The notes under the pieces were generated by a model. The model searched no databases, was not told the DNA's origin, and saw only the letters and a list, made by a program, of their open reading frames with translations. From Pseudomonadota bacterium (GTDB taxonomy: Bacteria > Desulfobacterota > Desulfovibrionia > Desulfovibrionales > Desulfovibrionaceae), in the NCBI GenBank assembly GCA_023433925.1, contig JAEYTO010000078.1:1-21032 (forward strand): a stretch of DNA of 21,032 bases, written 5' to 3'. How positions within the stretch are numbered: position 1 is the stretch's first letter; every line of letters starts with the position of its first letter. This document shows positions 1 to 8,140 of the stretch, in pieces. The position numbers were made by a program, and so were the translations under genes.

Positions 1-34
1 CCCCCCCCCCTCGCTATATGCCTCGGCAGGCCGG

Positions 35-346
35 CTACTGGCGCAGGCCGATGTTGCGGATGGTGAAGGCGCCCGGGTTCTCGGGAACCGTGGTCAGGGC
101 CACGTCGACCTGCTGGCCGGTGCTCACGGCGCTCAGGAGCAGGGCGAGCTGCTCGTTGATCAGCCTGGGATGCAGGAAGCGGGGCCTGTCGGGGTTCACG
201 GAAAAGAAGGCGTACATTTTGTTGGCCGCGGGATCGACGACCACGCGTTCGACCGTGGCCGTGAAGGCCTGAGCCATGTTCGGAGTCGAGACGGCGACCA
301 CCCCAAATACGGCGAGACAGATGAGAAGCAGCTTGACGGTTTTCAT
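35..346 (-). CDS. Small exported protein of unknown function
   Basis: I do not recognise the family. The 103-residue product starts with a clear Sec signal peptide: Lys at positions 3 and 5, a hydrophobic core at about residues 6-20, and a probable cleavage site after AQA at residues 25-27. The mature part is about 76 residues, with alternating hydrophobic residues that suggest a small beta-rich periplasmic domain; it has no Cys, no lipobox and no further membrane segment. The ATG is well supported by an AGGAGG box six bases upstream. It is the first gene on its strand after an AT-rich intergenic region that holds a promoter-like TTGACA, and nothing in the window looks co-transcribed with it. 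The gene is real by signal peptide plus ribosome-binding site; its function is open. Confidence 0.8.
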   Translation of the reverse strand: MKTVKLLLICLAVFGVVAVSTPNMAQAFTATVERVVVDPAANKMYAFFSVNPDRPRFLHPRLINEQLALLLSAVSTGQQVDVALTTVPENPGAFTIRNIGLRQ

Positions 347-385
347 GGATACCCTCCTAGTGAAATGAATGAACAGCCTATGCTG

Positions 386-414
386 TGTCTACAAGGCGAC
401 TAATGAGCTGTCAA
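386..414 (-). promoter_or_regulatory. Candidate sigma-70 promoter of the small exported protein gene
   Basis: On the minus strand a perfect TTGACA (409-414) is followed, after exactly 17 bases, by TAGACA (386-391), a 3/6 match to the -10 consensus. It lies in the AT-rich stretch about 40-70 bases upstream of the ATG at 346. A short inverted repeat (ACAGC..GCTGT) overlaps the -10. The -35 is strong and the -10 weak, so this is a prediction only. Confidence 0.4.
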
Positions 415-875
415 AAATTATTCAGATGTGTGTAAATACCACCCTTATTAATCATTGGAGTTATAAATAACACCCTCAATAACATTGCACAGTATCACTA
501 CAATGTCTCTTGTCCTTGGCGAACAGAATTGCACACGCGCCACAAATTCTGGCGAAAGCAGCTCTGATTGCATAGTGCTCTGTTAGACGAAACGGCAGAC
601 GATCATATCCAGCCCGGATGATGCAGTTACGTTTTTTTCACACGCACCCGCGCCGACTGGACCCTTCCTGGTCATCCATGAGCCCGGCCAGGTCGCCTTC
701 AGCCGCGTTCCGCCGGCCCTTTGGCCAGCGGAACGGCGCGCGTGGGCGGTAATTCCCGGGCTGGACTGTCCATACAAAGAACAGTGCGTTGCTTGCCTGT
801 GCTACATTCGGTGCACCTGCCTGGTGCAGGATGCGTGCCGCATGCATCAGTAGCCTGGCAGTCTGTTGCGAAACG

Positions 876-903
876 GGCCGTGCGGGCCAGGATGGCTCGC
901 CGG
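876..903 (-). repeat. 28-bp dispersed repeat, copy 1 (inverted relative to copy 2)
   Basis: Read on the minus strand this matches 7611-7638 on the plus strand at 27 of 28 positions; the shared core is GCCATCCTGGCCCGCACGG. The core includes a short palindrome (GGCCA..TGGCC type). The similarity decays outside the 28 bp. The two copies bracket the five-gene glycan export operon. Confidence 0.7.
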
Positions 904-932
904 ATGCGAACAGGCGCGCGCGGCATCCGTGA

Positions 933-961
933 GCAACGCCTGAGCGAAGCTCAGGCGTTGC
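933..961. terminator. Perfect 13-bp hairpin downstream of the two-domain glycosyltransferase gene
   Basis: GCAACGCCTGAGC (933-945) pairs perfectly with GCTCAGGCGTTGC (949-961) across a GAA loop. It lies about 65 bases beyond the 3' end of the minus-strand operon. There is no T-run directly after the stem on either strand (a T7 run on the plus strand begins about 25 bases beyond it), so it is terminator-like or an RNA-stabilising hairpin, not a textbook intrinsic terminator. Confidence 0.45.
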
Positions 962-1025
962 GGAGCGGATAAAAAGACGGAACGGTTTTTTTCAGCGGTC
1001 TGCCAAGACAGCCGAGTTTCGGCCA

Positions 1026-3356
1026 TCAGGCCTCGCCTGAATCGCGCCAGGGTTTGCCGGCCCTGGGCGGGAAGGCCGGCGAGCAGCGCGTGTCGTCCAG
1101 GCTCAGATTGGGGCTGTAGGCCGGGTCTTGGGCCAGCTCGCGGCTCCAGCGCCGGAGCATGTAGTCCAGCTCCCGGCGGAAGCGCGGCAGGTTGGCGGCC
1201 GTCGTGTCCGATCCCCGGCTGGCCGACTCCAGGTGGCGCAGCCTGGCGAAAGGCGTGAACAGGATGCGGTATCCGGCCTGGCCCAGGCGCAGGCACAGAT
1301 CCACGTCGTTGAAGGCCACCGGCAGGTTGAACTCGTCGAAGCCGCCGCTCTCCTCGAAGACCCCGCGCCGCACGAGCATGCATGCCGCGGTCACGGCGGA
1401 CACGTCTTGCAGGATGTGCGTGCGGCCCGCGTAGCCCACGTGGCCGGCGGGCTGGCCGGTGAACAGACTCTCGGCCACGCCGCCCTTGATGCCCAGCACG
1501 AGCCCGCAGTGCTGCACGGTATCGTCGGGATAGAGCAGCTTGGCGCCCACCGCGCCGATCTCGGGCCGCAGCCCGTGCCCGGCCATCTCCTCCAGCCAGT
1601 CGGCGTGGAGCACGCGCATGTCGTTGTTCATGAACAGGAGCAGCTCGCCCGAGGCCTTGGCCGCGGCCATGTTGTTCATGGCCGCGTAGTTGAACGGGCC
1701 GGAGAAAGGCAGGCTCCTGAAGGCGGGATTGGCGGCGTTCTGTTCGTAGAAGTCCAGAAGATCCTGATCCGTGCTCTCGTGATCCACCACGATGACTTCC
1801 AGCCGCCTGTAGTCCGTGCGCTGGAACAGGTCCTCGACCAGGGGCACGAGCAGGTCGGCCCTGTCCCTGGTGGGTATGATCACGCTCACCCGCGGGCCAT
1901 CCCGCAGGCTGAAGCGCACCCGGCCAATGCACTCGGGCTGCCCGGCCGCCGCCCGGCCGCCGATGTCCAGGGCCAGGCAATGCTCGTCCACGGCCCTGCG
2001 GCTGGCCTCGATGCAGTACTTCTTGAAGTCCATGCTGAGCGCCGTGGAGCCTTCGATGGCCCGCCAATGGTAGAGCACGTGCGGGATGTGCCTGATGCGC
2101 TCGGGGCTGGTCAGGCGCGAGACGCGCAGGAACAGGTCGTAGTCCTGGCTGCCCTCCAGCCCCGGCCGGAAGCCGCCGGCCTTCTCGACCAGGGAGCGCC
2201 GCAGCACGGCCAGATGGCACACGTAGTTCTGGGACAGGAGCATGTCCGGGTTCCAGTCCGGCTTGAAGTGCGGCGCGAAGCGCCTTCCTTCGGCGTCGAT
2301 CTTGTCCTCGTCGCTGTAGAGGAAGTCCAGGTCCGGGTTCTGGTTCAGCTCCTCGGCGGCCATGTACAAGGCGTGCTCCGCCAGCTCGTCGTCATGGTCC
2401 AGCAGGGCCACGAACTCGCCGCCGGCCAGCTCCAGGGCCGAGTTGGACGAGCGGGAGATGTGCCCGTTCTCCTGCCGGAGACAGACCTTGACGCGCCCGT
2501 CCCTGGCCGCGTACTCCGCGAGCACCTCGCGCACTCCGGCCTTGGTGGAGGCGTCGTCGGAGACGCACAGCTCGAAGTGGGGATAGAGCTGGCCGAGCAC
2601 CGACTCGATGGCCTTGCGCAGGTAGGTTTCGTCAGTGTTGTAGACGGGCATGATGACCGAGATGACCGGCTTGCGGGCGAAGCCTTCGATGCGCCGGCGG
2701 ATGGCCTCGCGGTCCGCGTCCGAGAGCGTGTCGTGCCGCCGCGTCCACTGCCGGTACGCGACGTCGCCCTGCTCCCCGTTCCTGGGCTCCGCGCGGCGCA
2801 GCAGGCCGGAGACGCTGCCCAGCGCCCTGGGGCCGAGCAGCCTGTCCAGGGGATCGAGGATGGCGCGCGAGAAGCGCCAGGTCAGGCTTTGGCGCATGGC
2901 CTCGACTTGCTGGCTGAGCTGCTGGACCTGGGCGCTGCGCACGTTGATGAGCCCGTGGGCGGCCAGCATCTCCTGACGCAGCTTGCGCACCACGCTGCGC
3001 ACGACCTCCGGGCCGGTCTCCAGGAAGTACGCGCTGACCTCCACCGAATTCAGGTCCTGGCCGCCCGTGCTGAAGGTCAGGCGCGGGGACTGGCTCACGA
3101 AGTAGTAGGTCTGGTCCTCGCGGAAGTCCGCGTTGTGCTCGAACTTGTCCACGTAGCGGCAACCGCCGTCGACGTAGTGGCAGCGGACATAGTTCAGGCG
3201 CAGCACGGCCTGGCCCTCCATGAGCAGGAGCGCCACCCTGTCCGGCCCGTCGCCCCGAGGCTCCAGGTCCACGCGCCTGATCACGGCAGCCCGCGTCTCC
3301 GGAAGCTCGCCCGCGGCGAGCACCCGCACCATGGAGATATGCGCCTCCACGCTCAC
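1026..3356 (-). CDS. Large two-domain family 2 glycosyltransferase
   Basis: A 776-residue soluble protein carrying two GT-A (GT2) domains in tandem. The first begins at about residue 231 (VISVIMPVYN), has the DDAS nucleotide-binding segment and a DHDD metal site at about 320-323. The second begins at about 488 (PRVSVIIPTRDR), has NND at about 577-579 in the DXD position and the FNDVDLCLRL acceptor-side motif. The N-terminal 230 residues are not a recognised catalytic domain; they contain a beta-rich segment and a Gln-rich, probably coiled stretch (QVQQLSQQVEAM). The GTG start at 3356 is chosen over the ATG at 3380 because GGAGGT lies six bases upstream and the GTG overlaps the TGA of the sulfotransferase gene (GTGA). 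Tandem GT2 enzymes of this kind add two sugars or different linkages in O-antigen-like polymers; donor and acceptor cannot be read from the sequence. It is the last gene of the operon. Confidence 0.9.
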   Translation of the reverse strand: MSVEAHISMVRVLAAGELPETRAAVIRRVDLEPRGDGPDRVALLLMEGQAVLRLNYVRCHYVDGGCRYVDKFEHNADFREDQTYYFVSQSPRLTFSTGGQDLNSVEVSAYFLETGPEVVRSVVRKLRQEMLAAHGLINVRSAQVQQLSQQVEAMRQSLTWRFSRAILDPLDRLLGPRALGSVSGLLRRAEPRNGEQGDVAYRQWTRRHDTLSDADREAIRRRIEGFARKPVISVIMPVYNTDETYLRKAIESVLGQLYPHFELCVSDDASTKAGVREVLAEYAARDGRVKVCLRQENGHISRSSNSALELAGGEFVALLDHDDELAEHALYMAAEELNQNPDLDFLYSDEDKIDAEGRRFAPHFKPDWNPDMLLSQNYVCHLAVLRRSLVEKAGGFRPGLEGSQDYDLFLRVSRLTSPERIRHIPHVLYHWRAIEGSTALSMDFKKYCIEASRRAVDEHCLALDIGGRAAAGQPECIGRVRFSLRDGPRVSVIIPTRDRADLLVPLVEDLFQRTDYRRLEVIVVDHESTDQDLLDFYEQNAANPAFRSLPFSGPFNYAAMNNMAAAKASGELLLFMNNDMRVLHADWLEEMAGHGLRPEIGAVGAKLLYPDDTVQHCGLVLGIKGGVAESLFTGQPAGHVGYAGRTHILQDVSAVTAACMLVRRGVFEESGGFDEFNLPVAFNDVDLCLRLGQAGYRILFTPFARLRHLESASRGSDTTAANLPRFRRELDYMLRRWSRELAQDPAYSPNLSLDDTRCSPAFPPRAGKPWRDSGEA

Positions 3357-4501
3357 TGGGCCACCTCCCGCGCGAGCCACTTGTCCCTGGCCGCGGCGAA
3401 AAGGCGCCGGGCCTCGGCATACAGGACCTCGTCATGGCGCGTGAGCCGGCGCAGGGCCGGGTGGCCCGGCTCCATGCCCAGCTCCGGCCAGCTCCACTTG
3501 CGGCCGGCCACGTTCTCGCGCGGCATGCTCTCCGGCTCGCCCCAGCCCATGAAGCGCGCGAGCACGCGCATGGACTGGTCGAACTCCTCGTTGACGCCCA
3601 CCAGGTCGAATCCGCGCAAAACGCTCAGGGCCAGCTCCAGATGGCCGTCATCCAGCGGACGGCTGAAGGCGTTGGCCAGGTAGCGGGTCTGCGCGTTGTC
3701 GAACAGGTTGCTCTCCAACTCGCCCATGCCGGCGATGAACTCCTCGAGGCTCGTTTCGTTCAGGCGGCGGGCCATGCCCTGGATGTAGGCCGGATGGCGC
3801 GCGCACTCCCTGGCGTGCTCGGGCAGGCCCAGGCGCTTGACCCAGGCGATGTGCGAGCGCAGATGCGCGAGGGGCTCGCGCAGCAGGGTGAACGTGCTGA
3901 AGCTCCTGCTGATGTAACGGCGGCCCAGGGCCACGGGCACGGTCACGTGGCCCGAGACGAAGAGCTTGTCCTGGAGATCGAGCACGTCCATGTCCGGCCG
4001 GAGATGGTAGCTCTCCACGTGCGTCACGCAGCGCTCGGGCGGAAAGTGGCGCAGGGCCAGGGCGTTCACCGAGCTGCCCGCGGTCTTGGCGATGTGCATG
4101 AAGAAGAGCCGTTTGGGTTTGCCGGCCTCGGACTTGTCCAGCTCGCGCAGGTCCAGGCTGCACAGGGGGAAGCCAAGGCCGCCCGAGGTCAGGCCGCGCA
4201 CCGTGACCCGGCCCAGGGCCTGCCGGGCGTCGAGCGCCACTCGAAAGCCCAGGGCCACGTTCCGGCCCAGGCCGAGCTGCCTGTTGAGCGCCGGTCTGTG
4301 CTCCTCCAGGGGGTGCACGCTCCGGCCGCGCATCGTGAGAATCTCGATGCCCTCGATGCGCGCGCCGCGCGACCAGACCCAGCCTCGCAGCACGAGCGGC
4401 GAGCCCTCGGCCAGGACCGCGCCCGGCAAGGGGTCATCCATGAAATAGCGCACGTCGGCCGGAACCGCGTCCGGCCGGAGCGACTCGACCCTGATGAGCA
4501 T
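3353..4501 (-). CDS. PAPS-dependent sulfotransferase family protein
   Basis: A 382-residue protein. From about residue 131 it shows the sulfotransferase fold: RLFFMHIAKTAGSSVNAL is the 5'-phosphosulfate-binding loop (K139, AGSS at 141-144), and TLLREPLAHLRSHI at about 205-218 is the 3'-phosphate-binding segment, with R208 and S216 in the expected places. The pattern resembles the sulfotransferase-2 / heparan-sulfate 2-O-sulfotransferase class. Residues 1-125 form a separate domain (LRGWVWSRG..IEGIEI...GFRVAL) of a beta type often joined to glycan enzymes. The ATG at 4501 is preferred to longer options because GGGAGG lies upstream and the extra N-terminal residues look non-coding (Arg/Gly-rich). 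Its position between an ABC exporter ATPase and a glycosyltransferase suggests it sulfates the exported glycan. The substrate is inference; the fold assignment is firm. The stop overlaps the next gene by four bases. Confidence 0.85.
   Translation of the reverse strand: MLIRVESLRPDAVPADVRYFMDDPLPGAVLAEGSPLVLRGWVWSRGARIEGIEILTMRGRSVHPLEEHRPALNRQLGLGRNVALGFRVALDARQALGRVTVRGLTSGGLGFPLCSLDLRELDKSEAGKPKRLFFMHIAKTAGSSVNALALRHFPPERCVTHVESYHLRPDMDVLDLQDKLFVSGHVTVPVALGRRYISRSFSTFTLLREPLAHLRSHIAWVKRLGLPEHARECARHPAYIQGMARRLNETSLEEFIAGMGELESNLFDNAQTRYLANAFSRPLDDGHLELALSVLRGFDLVGVNEEFDQSMRVLARFMGWGEPESMPRENVAGRKWSWPELGMEPGHPALRRLTRHDEVLYAEARRLFAAARDKWLAREVAQ
3363..3368 (-). promoter_or_regulatory. Shine-Dalgarno site that sets the GTG start of the two-domain glycosyltransferase
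   Basis: GGAGGT on the minus strand, six bases before GTG at 3356-3354. It lies inside the last codons of the sulfotransferase gene, so the two genes are probably translationally coupled. Confidence 0.7.
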
Positions 4502-4551
4502 ATGGCACGTCCCTCCCAGTCCCTGATCCCTGATTCCCTTGGCAAACCGCC

Positions 4552-5343
4552 CTAGCCTCCCTGGCCCCCGCCGGCCAGCACCTTGCGGTACTCGGCCAGA
4601 CAGGCGCGTACACCGCCCACGAACACGCTCACGCCCCTGTCCACGAGCACGGCCCTGTGGCACAGCTCGCGAATGGCCGCCGGGCTGTGCGAGACGACCA
4701 CGGCGGTCTTGCCCTGGCCGATTTTGTCACGCAGGGCCTGCGAGGACTTGCGGTGGAAGTTTTCGTCGCCCACGCCGAGCACCTCGTCGATGAGCAGCAC
4801 GTCGGGCGAGACCTGGAAGGCAATGGAGAAGCCCAGGCGGGCCAGCATGCCCGTGGAGTACGTGCGCACGGGCTGCTCGAAGGCCTCGCCCAGCTCGGCG
4901 AAGGCCCGGATGTCCGGGAGCCGTTCGCGCACCTCGGCCCTGGAGAGGCCGAGCGTCATGCCGCTCAGGAAGGCGTTCTCCCGGCCCGTGAGGTAGGGCA
5001 CGAAGCCGGCCTGGAGCGACAGGAGCGAGCAGGAGCAGCCGTGGTTGACCAGCTCGCCGCGGTCGGGCGCGGTCAGCCCGGCCAGCAGACGCAGGAGCGT
5101 GCTCTTGCCCACGCCGTTGCGGCCGATGATGCCCAGGGTCTCGCCGTGTAAGAGCTCGAAGGACACGTCCCGCAAGGCCCATTTCCTGCCGCGCGACAAC
5201 AGCCCCTGCCGCACCGGGTAGGCGAAGCCCACGTGGCGCAGGCTGAACGCGGGCCTGCCGCGCGCGGCAGGCCCTGGATGCAGCCCCTGGGCCTTGCCGC
5301 CGGGCTGGGCCGGCATGTCGAGCGTGGAGACGGCTCTTTCCAT
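4552..5343 (-). CDS. ABC transporter ATPase for polysaccharide export (Wzt/KpsT-like)
   Basis: This is the nucleotide-binding subunit of an ABC-2 exporter. It has Walker A GRNGVGKST, the signature YSTGMLARLGFSIAF, Walker B VLLIDEVLGVGDE and the switch His in SHS, all in order. The STGM signature and the GVGDE extension are typical of O-antigen and capsule exporters. There is no C-terminal carbohydrate-binding domain as in O9a-type Wzt, so it resembles the short KpsT/TagH class. The start is uncertain. ATG 5343 gives 263 residues; the frame is also open to ATG 5415 and TTG 5439, just after the permease stop, but that extension (rich in His, Arg and Cys) does not look coding and none of the candidates has a good ribosome-binding site. 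It works with the permease encoded immediately upstream. Confidence 0.88.
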   Translation of the reverse strand: MERAVSTLDMPAQPGGKAQGLHPGPAARGRPAFSLRHVGFAYPVRQGLLSRGRKWALRDVSFELLHGETLGIIGRNGVGKSTLLRLLAGLTAPDRGELVNHGCSCSLLSLQAGFVPYLTGRENAFLSGMTLGLSRAEVRERLPDIRAFAELGEAFEQPVRTYSTGMLARLGFSIAFQVSPDVLLIDEVLGVGDENFHRKSSQALRDKIGQGKTAVVVSHSPAAIRELCHRAVLVDRGVSVFVGGVRACLAEYRKVLAGGGQGG

Positions 5344-5448
5344 ACAATAGCGCGTTAAACGCATCGCGCGGCGATGGCAATGATTACCCGGCGCCGCCAC
5401 AAGGGCCGTGCCCATGACCGCGTGCGGCTTCCATGACAAGGCGCGGGC

Positions 5449-6372
5449 TTACAGCACGCGCGGGTACGTGCGGTCGAAGCGCGTCAGCAGGGCCGCGCCG
5501 GCCACGCACAGGGCCAGACCCGCGGCCATGGAGAAGGCCAGGCCTCCGAAGTCCGGCCAGGACTGGTCGATGAGCACGCTCCGGTAGCCGGCGATGAGCG
5601 TGGCCATGGGGTTCAGGTGGTAGGCCAGCATGTGCTCGGGCAGGAGCACGGTGCGGATGTCGAAGAAGATGCCCGAGACGAAGAAGCCCACCTGGAGCGC
5701 CGTGGCCACGAGGAAGCGCAGGTCCGGAAAGAAGGGCACCACCGCCGCGAGCAGCGAGGCCAGGCCCAGGCACACGAGGAGCTGGGCGAGCATGAGCAGA
5801 GGCAGGGCCAGATAGGATACGGCCGGCGGAAAACCAGTGGCCCACAGGAACAGGAGCAGCAGACCGAGCACGATGAGGAACTTGAACATGTCGGTCAGGG
5901 CCACGACCAGGGGGAAGAAGCTCTTGGGCAGGTAGGCCTGGAGCACGATGCCCTTGCTGCCCAGGATGGCGTTGCTCCCGTTGCCCACGGTGCTCGCGAA
6001 CCATTTCCACACGCCCACGCCCACCAGGAGGAACTGCACGAAATGCGGCGTGCCCCGGTTCATGAAGACCCCGAAGACGAGGTAGAGCACGCCCATGTGC
6101 AGCACGGGCTCGAAGATCCACCACAGGTAGCTGATGTAGTAGCGCCGCATCTCCGAGGCCAGGTCGGCGAAGACGCGGTACATGACCAGGCCCCACCAGC
6201 CGGGCAGGGTCAGCATGGTCCACAAACTCGACCGGGCGCGCCTGCCCGTCGGAAGGCTCGTCTCGGCCAGCGGGACGGCCAGGCCGTTGCGCAAGACTCT
6301 CTCGGGTCTTCCCAGCATCCGCCAGGAATAGCCGACCGGAGCGGCCGCGTCCAGCGGCGGATGAATAATCAC
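5449..6372 (-). CDS. ABC-2 type polysaccharide export permease (Wzm-like)
   Basis: A membrane protein of about 307 residues. After a cytoplasmic N-terminal region of about 75 residues it shows about six hydrophobic segments, beginning with the amphipathic YYISYLWWIFEPVLHMGVLY region and a helix ending FGVFMNRG, which match ABC-2 permeases of the Wzm/TagG class. Long Leu/Val-rich segments follow (LIVLGLLLLFLWATG, LALPLLMLAQLLVCLGLA), then the GFFVSGIFFD and HLNPMATLIAGYRSVL motifs typical of the family. The GTG at 6372 overlaps the stop of the preceding glycosyltransferase (GTGA); ATG 6318 is a shorter alternative. The ribosome-binding site is weak, so coupling to the upstream gene is likely. 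It should form a 2+2 complex with the ATPase encoded next and carry a lipid-linked glycan across the inner membrane. Confidence 0.88.
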   Translation of the reverse strand: MIIHPPLDAAAPVGYSWRMLGRPERVLRNGLAVPLAETSLPTGRRARSSLWTMLTLPGWWGLVMYRVFADLASEMRRYYISYLWWIFEPVLHMGVLYLVFGVFMNRGTPHFVQFLLVGVGVWKWFASTVGNGSNAILGSKGIVLQAYLPKSFFPLVVALTDMFKFLIVLGLLLLFLWATGFPPAVSYLALPLLMLAQLLVCLGLASLLAAVVPFFPDLRFLVATALQVGFFVSGIFFDIRTVLLPEHMLAYHLNPMATLIAGYRSVLIDQSWPDFGGLAFSMAAGLALCVAGAALLTRFDRTYPRVL

Positions 6373-7373
6373 GACGTCTCGTTGCGCTTGCACGCCGGCG
6401 GGTAGACCACGGACTCCTCGACCATGGGCCAGAAGGCATAGCCGCGCGACAGGCGGTCCCGCCGCGACAGGCGGCCGGGCAGGAGCCGGACCAGGTCGCG
6501 CAGCCCTTCGAGCATGGCCCTGGCGATGGCCAGGCCGTAGCGCCGATCGTGGAGGAGCGTGTTGTAGGCCGCGGCCATGGCGGCCTGGGGCAGCCCCAGA
6601 GCATAGGCCTTGAGGATCTTGGCCAACGGATAGTTGCGCAGGACCACCTTGTAGCTGTTGCGCTCGCAGAAGTAGCCCCGACGCCAAGCGCCCGTGCGGT
6701 TCGTGGTGGCCGAGCACTCGTGGAGCACGCGCGCCAGCGGGACGCACCAGATCTCCCAGCCCGCCTCGCGCAGCCGCAGGCTCAGGTCCACGTCCTCGAA
6801 GTACATCTCGAACTCCTCGCAGAACATGCCGCACCGGCGCACGGCCTCGGCGCGCAGGAGCATGGCCCCGCCCGTGGCGCCGAGAATCTGGAAGGGCCGG
6901 TCCCCGAGGGATGCGGCCGGCTCGCCGCAGGCCAGGTCCCAGGCCTTGCCCGCGATGCCCAGGCGGATGCCGGCCGAGGCCGCCAGGTCGGGCCGGTCCA
7001 TGAAGCACAGGAGCGGCTGGCAGGCCCCGGCCTCGGGCCGGGATTCCATGAACTCCGCGAGCCGGCTCAGGCAGCCGGGGTCGATGAGCGTGTCGTTGTT
7101 GAGCACGAAGAGGTAGTCGGCGTCACGCCCGAGGGCCAGGCGCAGGCCCTCGTTGTTGCCTCGGCTGAAGTAGTAGTTGGCGGGATTGGAGAGAATTTCG
7201 ATCCCCGGATAGGCCTGGCGCGCAAGCTCCACCGAGCCGTCGGAGGAGGCGTTGTCCACGAGCAGGATCGACAGACCCTGGCAGTCGCTGGCCAGCAGGG
7301 CGTCCAGGCACGGCGCCAGGAGCTCCCTGCCGTTGTAGTTGAGCACGATGGCCGTGATGCGTGGCGCGCGCAT
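6369..7373 (-). CDS. Family 2 glycosyltransferase (rhamnosyltransferase-like)
   Basis: A 334-residue GT-A enzyme: ITAIVLNYNG at residues 6-15, LLVDNASSDGS at 37-47, the LNNDT metal-site motif at about 91-95, and FEDVDLSLRLREAGW at 192-206, a hallmark of the WbbL-like rhamnosyltransferase group. A short amphipathic region near the C-terminus may touch the membrane. The ATG at 7373 is chosen because AGGAGG lies four bases upstream; the longer reading frame to 7457 lacks a site. It is the first gene of the minus-strand operon, and its stop overlaps the permease start. The sugar donor cannot be deduced with certainty; dTDP-rhamnose is a family-based guess. Confidence 0.9.
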   Translation of the reverse strand: MRAPRITAIVLNYNGRELLAPCLDALLASDCQGLSILLVDNASSDGSVELARQAYPGIEILSNPANYYFSRGNNEGLRLALGRDADYLFVLNNDTLIDPGCLSRLAEFMESRPEAGACQPLLCFMDRPDLAASAGIRLGIAGKAWDLACGEPAASLGDRPFQILGATGGAMLLRAEAVRRCGMFCEEFEMYFEDVDLSLRLREAGWEIWCVPLARVLHECSATTNRTGAWRRGYFCERNSYKVVLRNYPLAKILKAYALGLPQAAMAAAYNTLLHDRRYGLAIARAMLEGLRDLVRLLPGRLSRRDRLSRGYAFWPMVEESVVYPPACKRNETS

Positions 7374-8140
7374 GTCCCCTCCTGCGTGGCGCGATGGCGT
7401 GGAGATGCCCAGCCTGATCATTCGCACGTTCAGGAGATTAAGGGAAGCCGGCCGCATGGATCATGGCTTGGCCTGACGCCGGGCAGAGCTTCACGGGCAG
7501 GACCCTCCCATGCCGCCCGCCCCGACTGAACGTTGGAAAAGGCCATCCCGACCTTTTCAGGCTCGCAAGGCTTGGGCCAAGCCCAGTCCCAGCCCTCGGA
7601 CGCGCTGCGCCCGGCGGGCCATCCTGGCCCGCACGGCCTGCCTTTCAATAGGCTGTTGGCGCACGGGCTTGGACGATGAGGGCCGCCGCGCAAAGGCCGG
7701 GCTGCCTCCGGCGACATCCGCGCCTCCCCTGCTCATGGACTCCGCGCCGCCCGGACAGGAGCCGATTCGGCATCATCCCCCACGCAACCCACCTTGCCGA
7801 CACCGCCCTTCCGATTGCCTCCGCCATATCACAAGGACCGTTATCGTGGTTTAGTGGCCCTTCACAGTGGCCGCAACAGGCCAGTTGAGAAAAGGTGGGC
7901 CAAAAAATCCTTCGCCCTCCGGCATGGACGTATATAGTGCTTCTACCCTTGGCAATCTCTTGTTTGTGTTGCCTGCGCCGCAAAGACATGAGCCAAAAGG
8001 GGAATATGATGAGACGATTGCGCATGTTTTTATCATGGTGCAATGAAATTCGTGAATCGGATTTCCATTGTATAGCGGAGATGAAGTAGGCAGAGGGTCA
8101 AGTTGAAACCTGTATCCCTGGCGGAGAGAGGAGGGATTTC
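7374..8140. other. Divergent intergenic region
   Basis: About 770 bases between the divergent glycan operon and the lipoprotein gene, so it should hold promoters for both. I see GC-rich small hairpins at 7536-7558 (GAAAAGG/CCTTTTC) and 7569-7583 (GGCTTG/CAAGCC), the second copy of the 28-bp repeat at 7611-7638, and a more AT-rich part from about 7830 to 8100. TATAGT near 7932 could be a -10 element but has no good -35. No open frame here has a convincing start and composition. Confidence 0.5.
7611..7638 (+). repeat. 28-bp dispersed repeat, copy 2
   Basis: This matches the reverse complement of 876-903 at 27 of 28 positions (core GCCATCCTGGCCCGCACGG). It lies about 240 bases upstream of the first gene of the glycan export operon, while copy 1 lies about 120 bases beyond the last gene, so the two form an inverted pair around it. 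Confidence 0.7.

Larger units (their letters stand above)
347..1025. other. Intergenic region, no gene supported
   Basis: About 680 bases between the small exported protein gene and the 3' end of the glycosyltransferase gene. The part from about 350 to 590 is clearly AT-rich for this window and contains the candidate promoter. The part from about 590 to 930 is GC-rich and holds only short overlapping reading frames without ribosome-binding sites. It also contains one copy of a 28-bp sequence that recurs inverted at 7611-7638, and a perfect 13-bp hairpin at 933-961. Confidence 0.6.

Noticed and set aside
1128..3683. Open frame of about 850 codons on the plus strand, opposite the two-domain glycosyltransferase
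   Set aside because: Its product is Ala/Gly/Arg/His-rich with no domain, and the opposite strand encodes a protein with clear motifs. It is a product of high GC3 in the real gene.
3353..4663. Longer form of the sulfotransferase starting at 4663
   Set aside because: The extra 54 residues are Arg/Gly-rich shadow coding of the ABC ATPase gene, and a ribosome-binding site supports ATG 4501.
7947..7975. A sigma-54 promoter (TTGGCA ... TTGCC) upstream of the lipoprotein gene
   Set aside because: The GG and GC elements are not separated by the required ten bases, so the match fails on spacing.
7895..8089. Possible 64-residue membrane peptide upstream of the lipoprotein gene
   Set aside because: It has one hydrophobic stretch, but the GTG start has no convincing ribosome-binding site, the codon use is unlike the window, and the stretch lies in the expected promoter region.
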